From NCBI GenBank assembly GCA_031255275.1, contig JAIRSV010000114.1, positions 1 through 8,066 of the forward strand: 8,066 bases of DNA, in the 5' to 3' direction. Below, in pieces: positions 1 to 4,370 of this stretch. Below the pieces are notes generated by a model, which saw only the letters and a list, made by a program, of their open reading frames with translations, had not been told where the DNA came from and did not search any database. This DNA comes from Proteiniphilum sp. GTDB taxonomy: Bacteria > Bacteroidota > Bacteroidia > Bacteroidales > Dysgonomonadaceae. Both the position numbers and the translations under genes were made by a program. Within the stretch, counting starts at the first letter, position 1. Every line of letters starts with the position of its first letter.

Positions 1-32
1 CAAAGGACGGATATGTATTTATGTAATTTCAT
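1..32 (-). CDS. Start of a probable SusD-family lipoprotein gene (partial)
   Basis: The reading frame opens with ATG at 32-30 and runs off the left edge after ten full codons, giving MKLHKYISVL. A positively charged start followed by hydrophobic residues is what the signal peptide of a SusD-like lipoprotein looks like. The start lies 33 bp after the TAA stop of the SusC-like gene, on the same strand. In Bacteroidota PULs, susD nearly always follows susC directly, and the pair forms an outer-membrane glycan-binding and import complex. The visible residues alone cannot prove the family, because no lipobox or SusD domain is inside the window. The call rests on position and the signal-peptide-like start. 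The two genes are very likely co-transcribed, since no terminator-like structure is visible in the gap. Confidence 0.6.
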   Translation of the reverse strand, partial: MKLHKYISVL

Positions 33-65
33 AATGACTATTATTAATGATGTTATAACTGCAAA

Positions 66-3000
66 TTAGAATGTTACATTGAGGCCGAACGTAAAGGTTC
101 TCGGACGCGGATAGGTAAAGAACTGGCGGTTGGTACCCCACTTGTTGTCTCCCAAACGCGAAGAGTTATCCGGATCGTATCCCAAATAGTCGGACGAAGT
201 AATCAGGAAAGCATTGTTCACACTTCCGTACAGGCGCAGCGCCGAGAGGCCCGCCTTGCGAAGGCGGTCGGGCGTAAACGTATAGCCTAACTGAATCAGA
301 TTGCCCCGCAGGTAAGAGCCGTCGGCCACCCAGGTATCATCCGCGTTGGCATTGTTGCCCATCCCGAAGTTCTGCAGGCGTATGGCCTGTGCCGTCCCGT
401 TAGGGTTGGAGTCGGGATGCCAGGCTTCCTTCCAGAGACGGTCGAGGCCGCTCGTGTAGAAACGCCCCTCGGTGGAGTGGAAAAACTCCTGCATAATGTC
501 TGCCCCGAGGGAGAACTGCAGGTCGACGGTCAGGTCGAATCCCCGGTAGTTAAACGTATTGATAAATGACCCCATCCAGTCGGGCAAACCGTTACCGAGT
601 ATTTCCCGCTGCTTGTATGTCACCTTTTCGCCAATGGTTCCGGGGATATTCATTGTATTCTCATCCCAGTTCTCCTTGACGCCGTCATAAATACCGGCGC
701 GCCGGTACCCGTAGAAAGAAGAAAGCTCTTCCCCTTCGCGGATCAGCATATCATAGCCGACAAAGCCGTCGAGGGTTATCTGACGCTTGCCGCTAACCGG
801 ATCTACCGCCGAACTTTCGTCCAGTTTCTCCACGCGGTTTTTGTTAAAGCTCACATTCAGGGTACTGTTCCACTGAAAATCGCGCGTATCGACCGGATAG
901 GCGTTAATCAGGAAGTCCAGCCCCCGGTTGGAGACTTCGCCCACGTTGCTCGTGAGTGACGAGAAACCGGTTGACAGCGGCAGCGGACGGGAAAGTAACA
1001 GATCGGTCGTATACTTGTAGTAGTAAGACGCCTCCAGGTTGAGCCGGTTATTGAACAGGCCGATTTCAATGCCCGCATCCCACTGGTTTGTCCTCTCCCA
1101 TTTCAGGCCCTGGTTAGGCATTCTGCCCATATAGGAGGCTATCTGCAACGCATCTCCGATAATCGTATTCGACTGGCCGATAGTAGAGAGCGAAGCGTAA
1201 GTGCCGATCTCCGAGTTGCCCGTCACCCCGAAAGAGGTATGCGGCTTCAGCTTGCTGATTACCGGGTGATTCTTCAGGAAATCCTCATTGGAAGCCATCC
1301 ATCCCAAACCGACGGAGGGGAACAGGGAGTATTTGTTATTTTCTCCGAACTTCGACGAACCGTCCCAGCGACTGGTCACGGTAGCCATATACTTGCCGTC
1401 GTATGAATAGACTCCGCGCAGGAAGTAAGAGTTCATAGCCCACCTGTCATGGTCATTGCTGACGGCGGGGCGATCAGTTCCCGATCCCATATTGTAATAG
1501 CCGAAAAAGTCGTCCGTATAAATCTTGTCGGAAGCGCTGAAGTAGGTATAGGTGCGTTCCTGCCACGACATACCGGCCATCGCATTGATATAATGCCTGT
1601 CGATATTTTTGTTATAGGTCAGGTAAGTTTCTTCCTGCCAGTAGAGCGTGTTTGAATTATTGGCCGACGCAGCTCCGTCAGGCGCACTCTGATTGATCAG
1701 CGGACGGGGAGAAAACGGCGTGTAGTTGGCCCCGCGATTGTTGTGATAGTCGATACCAAACTGCGTTTTCAGGTCCAGATCTTTCGTAAGGTGAAACGTC
1801 AGGGCCGCGTTTCCGAAGATTTGAGTCCGATAGCTGTCCCGCTGCAATCGCTTCAGCAGCTCAACCGGGTTGCCGACGCCTTCAGGACTAAACCCCTGCT
1901 TGGCGCTGTCGGGGTCGGGGTTGCTTTTATTAATAGGAATAGCAGTAGTCTTTACATCATCCGACTGCATATATACCCCGTCCAGCATTACCGGCAGGAA
2001 CGGAAACATTTCCAGCATAGTACGCAATGCTCCCTGTCCGTAAGGGTTATCCTCCGTCCTGTTCCCCCAAGTGTGATTCACCATCAGGTTAATGCCCGTC
2101 GAAAGCCACTTGGCAGGTTTATCATCATACGCCAGTTTGGCATTCAGTCGCTTGAAGTAAGTGTTATGCAAAACACCCTGCTGGTCGGTATAATTCAGGA
2201 AGGCGCCCACCGACGAATTTCCGTCACCCCGCTGGATATTGAGCTGGTGATTGTGAGAAAACGCAAGGCGCGAAGCTTCCCGCTGCCAGTCCGTATTATA
2301 CTTGGGCGTGCCGTCGGAGTTAAACAGACGCTTGTCGGTGAATATCTTCGAAAGATCCGTATCGAAATTCGTTTTCTGCCAGCGGTTGGCATTCTCCAAA
2401 CCCTGCTTGAAAGTAGCCATCCACTCATTGGAATCCATCACATCCATATACCGCGACATCATGCTTAGAGAGACCGAACCGCTGTAAGAAATCTGTGAAC
2501 GACTCCCCGTGCTTCCGCCCCGTTTGGTAGTCACCAGCACCACGCCGTTGGCGCCTCGGGCGCCATAGATGGCAGAAGAAGAAGCATCTTTCAGCACCTC
2601 GATCGACTCAATATCATTCGGGTTGACAAACTGAAAGTTCGACATCACCACGCCATCCACCACATAAAGCGGGCTGGCGGAAGCGTTGATGGTAGAAATC
2701 CCACGGATGATGACACGCATTTCGCCGCCCGGCTGTCCCGTATTGGAGAAGATATTCACACCTGCAGCCTTCCCCTTCAGCCCCTCGAGCGCGTTGAATG
2801 ACTGTGATTTGATAATATCACTGCCTTTGGCGGTGGAGATAGAGCCTGTCACATCCGATTTGCGGATGGCTCCGTATCCCACCACCACCAGTTCGTCCAG
2901 CGACCGCGAGTCTTCCTGCAAGACAATATCAAGAACAGTTATACCGGCCGTATTGACCTCCTGCGACAGATACCCGATATAGGTTATCTGAAGCGTAGCG

Positions 3001-3290
3001 TCACCGGTCACAGAGAGCGTAAAATGTCCGTCAAAATCGGTTATTGTACCGTTTAACGTACCCTTTTCCAGGATATTGGCTCCGATAACGGGTTCGTTAT
3101 TCTGATCAATAACCGTACCCCGAATCTCTTTCTTACCCTGCTGTTGATCGGGGAGAGCTGAGCGCTGTTCGCCGTTAGCCGGCCACGCTTCGTGGCTGCC
3201 TGCAAAAGCGGAACTGACGCTCAGTAACAAAACAATGACTAAATGTATCTCCTTTTTCAGGAGTTTGTAAAAATTCTTCTTACGTTTCAT
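66..3290 (-). CDS. SusC/RagA-family TonB-linked outer-membrane transporter
   Basis: This 1074-residue protein is a full-length SusC-like TonB-dependent transporter, which imports glycan fragments across the outer membrane together with a SusD lid. A signal peptide (lysine-rich start, hydrophobic 17-27) ends at AFA, residues 28-30. A carboxypeptidase-regulatory-like beta-sandwich follows at about 56-127 (IRGTVIDQNNEPVIGANI). Next come the TonB-box-like LDELVVVGYG (131-140) and a plug domain at about 144-258 with the family signatures SPLYVVDGVV (206-215), IESIEVLKDASSSAIYGARG (228-247) and GVVLVTTKRG (249-258). The rest is the beta-barrel, ending in TFGLNVTF with the terminal Phe typical of outer-membrane proteins. 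There is no N-terminal STN domain, so direct signalling to an anti-sigma factor is unlikely. The ATG at 3290 is preceded by AT-rich sequence without a Shine-Dalgarno, normal for the phylum. Its promoter lies about 475 bp upstream. The nearby GH92 gene suggests a mannose-containing ligand, but the sequence does not show the substrate. Confidence 0.97.
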   Translation of the reverse strand: MKRKKNFYKLLKKEIHLVIVLLLSVSSAFAGSHEAWPANGEQRSALPDQQQGKKEIRGTVIDQNNEPVIGANILEKGTLNGTITDFDGHFTLSVTGDATLQITYIGYLSQEVNTAGITVLDIVLQEDSRSLDELVVVGYGAIRKSDVTGSISTAKGSDIIKSQSFNALEGLKGKAAGVNIFSNTGQPGGEMRVIIRGISTINASASPLYVVDGVVMSNFQFVNPNDIESIEVLKDASSSAIYGARGANGVVLVTTKRGGSTGSRSQISYSGSVSLSMMSRYMDVMDSNEWMATFKQGLENANRWQKTNFDTDLSKIFTDKRLFNSDGTPKYNTDWQREASRLAFSHNHQLNIQRGDGNSSVGAFLNYTDQQGVLHNTYFKRLNAKLAYDDKPAKWLSTGINLMVNHTWGNRTEDNPYGQGALRTMLEMFPFLPVMLDGVYMQSDDVKTTAIPINKSNPDPDSAKQGFSPEGVGNPVELLKRLQRDSYRTQIFGNAALTFHLTKDLDLKTQFGIDYHNNRGANYTPFSPRPLINQSAPDGAASANNSNTLYWQEETYLTYNKNIDRHYINAMAGMSWQERTYTYFSASDKIYTDDFFGYYNMGSGTDRPAVSNDHDRWAMNSYFLRGVYSYDGKYMATVTSRWDGSSKFGENNKYSLFPSVGLGWMASNEDFLKNHPVISKLKPHTSFGVTGNSEIGTYASLSTIGQSNTIIGDALQIASYMGRMPNQGLKWERTNQWDAGIEIGLFNNRLNLEASYYYKYTTDLLLSRPLPLSTGFSSLTSNVGEVSNRGLDFLINAYPVDTRDFQWNSTLNVSFNKNRVEKLDESSAVDPVSGKRQITLDGFVGYDMLIREGEELSSFYGYRRAGIYDGVKENWDENTMNIPGTIGEKVTYKQREILGNGLPDWMGSFINTFNYRGFDLTVDLQFSLGADIMQEFFHSTEGRFYTSGLDRLWKEAWHPDSNPNGTAQAIRLQNFGMGNNANADDTWVADGSYLRGNLIQLGYTFTPDRLRKAGLSALRLYGSVNNAFLITSSDYLGYDPDNSSRLGDNKWGTNRQFFTYPRPRTFTFGLNVTF

Positions 3291-3349
3291 ATTATTATTC
3301 TTTTACTAATTGAAAAAGCGAATAAAAAAAAAGTGTAAATCTGTTGTAT

Positions 3350-3413
3350 GAGGCTGAAAAAAACTGTCTGAGGTGAAAGCCGGGATGCGATAGCCTCTGT
3401 ATTGTCGGCTTTC
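3350..3413 (-). other. Possible H-type pseudoknot in the susC leader
   Basis: In the minus-strand RNA, GAAAGCCG (3413-3406) pairs perfectly with CGGCUUUC (3382-3375), an eight-pair stem with a 23-base loop. Within that loop GAGGCU (3397-3392) is complementary to AGCCUC (3355-3350) lying beyond the stem, which is the arrangement of an H-type pseudoknot. Connecting segments would be 8, 9 and 19 bases. The last contains a run of seven U. The structure ends about 60 bases before the susC start codon. The base pairing is seen directly, but folding and function are inferred, and chance complementarity for the six-pair helix is not excluded. Confidence 0.3.
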
Positions 3414-3479
3414 GTGTGCTGATATTAATTTCTCTTCATAGGCATCTCTTTTTTAATGGAAAATTGCACGTTGAAAGTT

Positions 3480-3519
3480 GACACTCTCTCACGTGTCACC
3501 TCCTGAGGCGGGTGGACAC
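3480..3519 (-). other. Alternative hairpins around a perfect Shine-Dalgarno-like sequence
   Basis: The GACAC segment at 3497-3493 (transcript sense) can pair with GUGUC at 3519-3515, extended by CACC/GGU pairing with one bulged base (eight pairs, ten-base loop). It can also pair with GUGUC at 3484-3480 (five pairs, eight-base loop). The two helices exclude each other. The segment includes AGGAGGTGA (3504-3496), the full nine-base complement of the 16S rRNA 3' end, which is rarely used in this phylum. The first hairpin buries its GGTGA part. A GTG six bases further (3492-3490) opens only an 18-codon frame. Confidence 0.3.
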
Positions 3520-3686
3520 AAAAAAACAGGCACATTTTCTCTTGCGCGGGCAAGCGGAACGGATACGAAAAAATAAGGTGTCCATATATGGCGAAATGAG
3601 GCGAATCCGGTTCCTGTAAAAGAAATATGTTGTTTTTGTGTTGTCATTTTCTTACCCTTTGGGAAGTATTGAAATCTCAGATTTGA

Positions 3687-3719
3687 TAAAATTGTCCCGC
3701 ATGCCGGGAATCAATTTTA
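3687..3719. other. 33-bp interrupted inverted repeat downstream of the susC promoter
   Basis: On the plus strand TAAAATTG (3687-3694) and CAATTTTA (3712-3719) are perfect inverted copies. They enclose CCCG (3696-3699) and CGGG (3705-3708) around a five-base centre. One strand has one base and the other three bases between the two helices. In the susC transcript the GC stem is followed by CAAUUUUAUC, so it has the look of a weak intrinsic terminator or attenuator. It lies roughly 40 bases after the predicted start of transcription. It could instead be an operator. Only the symmetry is certain. Confidence 0.4.
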
Positions 3720-3761
3720 AACTGAAAGAAAATTCTTTATTTTAATTTATAATTAAAGTTT

Positions 3762-3803
3762 CAGCAAATGTAAGCAAGTTTTTCGTAAAAAAGAATTTTT
3801 TCA
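3762..3803 (-). promoter_or_regulatory. Bacteroides-type promoter for the susC-like gene
   Basis: CAAATGTA at 3765-3772 reads TACATTTG on the minus strand, an exact match to the -7 consensus TAnnTTTG of the primary sigma factor of Bacteroides. The -33 region is T-rich but has no clear TTTG. Transcription would start near 3757-3761. Upstream, the sequence over 3762-3785 matches 22 of 24 bases of the rightward promoter at 7793-7816, and a further TGAAAAAAT-type block follows in both. It is the only exact -7 match found upstream of susC. Confidence 0.65.
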
Positions 3804-3887
3804 GTGACTATTTTTCGTTTTTCTTATTCTGCGAGTTCGGTGTCCCGGTCACATTTGTCGCATAACTACCGAATAAATGATGAACAG

Positions 3888-3921
3888 TTCCCCTCTCAGG
3901 CGCTTCTGCGGGAGAGGGGAA
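3888..3921. repeat. Ten-pair perfect inverted repeat hairpin
   Basis: TTCCCCTCTC (3888-3897) and GAGAGGGGAA (3912-3921) are perfect inverted copies. Inside them CGC (3901-3903) and GCG (3908-3910) add three more pairs around a TTCT loop, separated by a small internal loop. No T-run follows on either strand, so it is not a canonical intrinsic terminator. It lies about 115 bp upstream of the susC -7 box, too far for most operators. A dispersed hairpin repeat is the likeliest reading. Confidence 0.55.
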
Positions 3922-3966
3922 ACCGGCTTTCGGAGAGCGATAGCGCAGACTGCACATACGCTGTTT

Positions 3967-4066
3967 GCTGCGCTGTTACACACTCACGGCGTGCGTGTTA
4001 TTCGGCTTCGCCGTCATGGGATTGTTGTTTGTTCGCTGCGCCTGTGTGATCCGGTTTGGCCGTCAT
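3967..4066. repeat. Two degenerate copies of a short intergenic unit
   Basis: Copy one (3967-4017) begins GCTGCGC and ends CGGCTTCGCCGTCAT. Copy two (4035-4066) begins GCTGCGC and ends CGGTTTGGCCGTCAT. The ends are identical or nearly so (7 of 7 and 13 of 15), but copy two is about 19 bases shorter in the middle. Copy one also carries ACGGCG (3986-3991) against CGCCGT (4009-4014), a perfect six-pair dyad. This looks like a duplicated non-coding unit that has decayed. Confidence 0.35.
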
Positions 4067-4111
4067 TCAGACCGAAGTGCAGCGGAGTGGAGAGATTTCA
4101 CGTCGTCTGAA
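4066..4111. repeat. 46-bp element bounded by perfect 7-bp inverted repeats
   Basis: TTCAGAC (4066-4072) and GTCTGAA (4105-4111) are perfect inverted copies enclosing a purine-rich core (AGTGCAGCGGAGTGGAGAGA at 4076-4095). The core resembles, from memory only, dispersed purine-rich intergenic repeats seen in gut Bacteroidota genomes. The inverted ends could be those of a very small non-autonomous element, or simply a stem. No flanking target duplication was found. Confidence 0.3.
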
Positions 4112-4147
4112 CTGTGATTCCTGTGATTCCTGTGATTTATATGATTC
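4112..4147. repeat. Tandem 9-bp repeat, unit CTGTGATTC, four copies
   Basis: The unit occurs as CTGTGATTC at 4112-4120 and again at 4121-4129, then as CTGTGATTT at 4130-4138 and ATATGATTC at 4139-4147, with a further ATGTG trace. The first two copies are identical and the others differ by one and two bases. It begins exactly where the 46-bp inverted-repeat element ends. It lies outside genes, so copy number changes would not alter a protein. It is a candidate variable-number tandem repeat. Confidence 0.7.
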
Positions 4148-4173
4148 ATGTGTCGGCATGGCAGGGTGTGTCA

Positions 4174-4188
4174 CGGCGCGAAGCGCCG
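4174..4188. repeat. Compact six-pair hairpin with a GAA loop
   Basis: CGGCGC (4174-4179) and GCGCCG (4183-4188) flank the three-base loop GAA. The centre reads GCGAAGC, a heptamer known to form an unusually stable DNA mini-hairpin. It belongs to the run of dyads leading to 4316. No T-run follows on the plus strand. Confidence 0.45.
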
Positions 4189-4225
4189 GCATGGTTCCGG
4201 CTACTGACTGCCGATTGCTGACTTT

Positions 4226-4245
4226 ACCGGAGGCGTCGCCCCGGT
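4226..4245. repeat. Eight-pair GC-rich hairpin with one bulge
   Basis: ACCGG (4226-4230) and GGC (4232-4234) pair with GCC (4238-4240) and CCGGT (4241-4245). The A at 4231 is bulged and the loop is GTC. It ends only six bases before the 15-pair hairpin at 4252-4285 and has no following T-run, so it is more likely part of a palindrome cluster than a terminator. Confidence 0.45.
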
Positions 4246-4251
4246 GAACCT

Positions 4252-4285
4252 GCCGGCATTTGTGTCCGGAGACACAAATGCCGGC
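4252..4285. repeat. Perfect 15-pair inverted repeat with a 4-base loop
   Basis: GCCGGCATTTGTGTC (4252-4266) and GACACAAATGCCGGC (4271-4285) are exact inverted copies around CGGA. It is the strongest dyad in the window. It lies about 85 bp downstream of the GH92 stop. On the minus strand a TTTTT run precedes the stem and none follows. On the plus strand AAAAA follows. It is therefore not a standard intrinsic terminator, although it could block 3' exonucleases at the end of the GH92 transcript. A repetitive palindrome of REP type is an alternative. Confidence 0.6.
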
Positions 4286-4299
4286 TAAAAAGGTCGGAC

Positions 4300-4316
4300 G
4301 TGCGCCCGTCGCGCAC
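4300..4316. repeat. Six-pair GC hairpin beside the GH92 terminator
   Basis: GTGCGC (4300-4305) and GCGCAC (4311-4316) are perfect inverted copies with a five-base loop, CCGTC. On the minus strand it comes directly after the T-run of the proposed terminator at 4317-4337. It may be a second stem in the same termination region or a further member of the palindrome cluster. Confidence 0.4.
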
Positions 4317-4337
4317 AAAAAACGGACGCCTCCGCCG
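4317..4337 (-). terminator. Probable intrinsic terminator of the GH92 gene
   Basis: Reading the minus strand, CGGCG (4337-4333), a GAGG loop and CGTCCG (4328-4323, with one bulged T) form a short five-pair GC stem directly followed by six T (4322-4317). A run of five A lies a little upstream (4349-4345), which could pair with the T-run and make the signal work both ways. The stem starts 33 bases after the GH92 stop codon. The stem is short, so termination strength is uncertain. Confidence 0.5.
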
Positions 4338-4370
4338 GCTGAAGTTTTTGAAGTTCGCGCCGGGAGATTT

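Larger units (their letters stand above)
3291..3764 (-). promoter_or_regulatory. Long structured 5' leader of the susC-like gene
   Basis: No exact TAnnTTTG box occurs on the minus strand between the susC start and the box at 3765-3772, so the transcript probably carries about 465-470 untranslated nucleotides. The stretch has no ORF of convincing length. In transcript order it contains a dyad at 3719-3687, a five-pair hairpin with a four-base loop at 3554-3541 (CTTGC/GCAAG), two competing hairpins sharing bases 3493-3497, and an eight-pair stem at 3413-3375 that could form a pseudoknot with 3355-3350. A 36-codon ORF (3535-3425) is also open. A leader this long with several stems suggests control after transcription starts, but that is inference and no known riboswitch class was recognised. 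Confidence 0.45.
3804..4251. other. GC-rich non-coding region rich in inverted and degenerate repeats
   Basis: No convincing gene is present between the susC promoter and the cluster of dyads next to the GH92 terminator. Short open frames on either strand have odd composition (many Cys, Ser and Arg) and match nothing I recognise. The sequence instead consists of a ten-pair hairpin (3888-3921), two degenerate copies of a GCTGCGC...GCCGTCAT unit, an inverted-repeat-bounded 46-bp element (4066-4111), a 9-bp tandem repeat (4112-4147) and further short stems. It looks like accumulated intergenic repeat sequence of the REP or MITE-remnant kind. Family membership cannot be settled from one window. 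Confidence 0.6.

Noticed and set aside
1743..2468. Plus-strand open frame of 241 codons opposite susC
   Set aside because: It is antisense to conserved SusC sequence, has no domain and no promoter box upstream.
3804..4110. Short plus-strand frames in the intergenic region
   Set aside because: They cover hairpins and degenerate repeats, have atypical composition, and lack promoter or start signals.
4067..4318. Minus-strand 83-codon frame downstream of GH92
   Set aside because: Its Ser-Gln-Glu repeats come from the 9-bp tandem array and it spans the 15-pair palindrome, so it is not protein-like.
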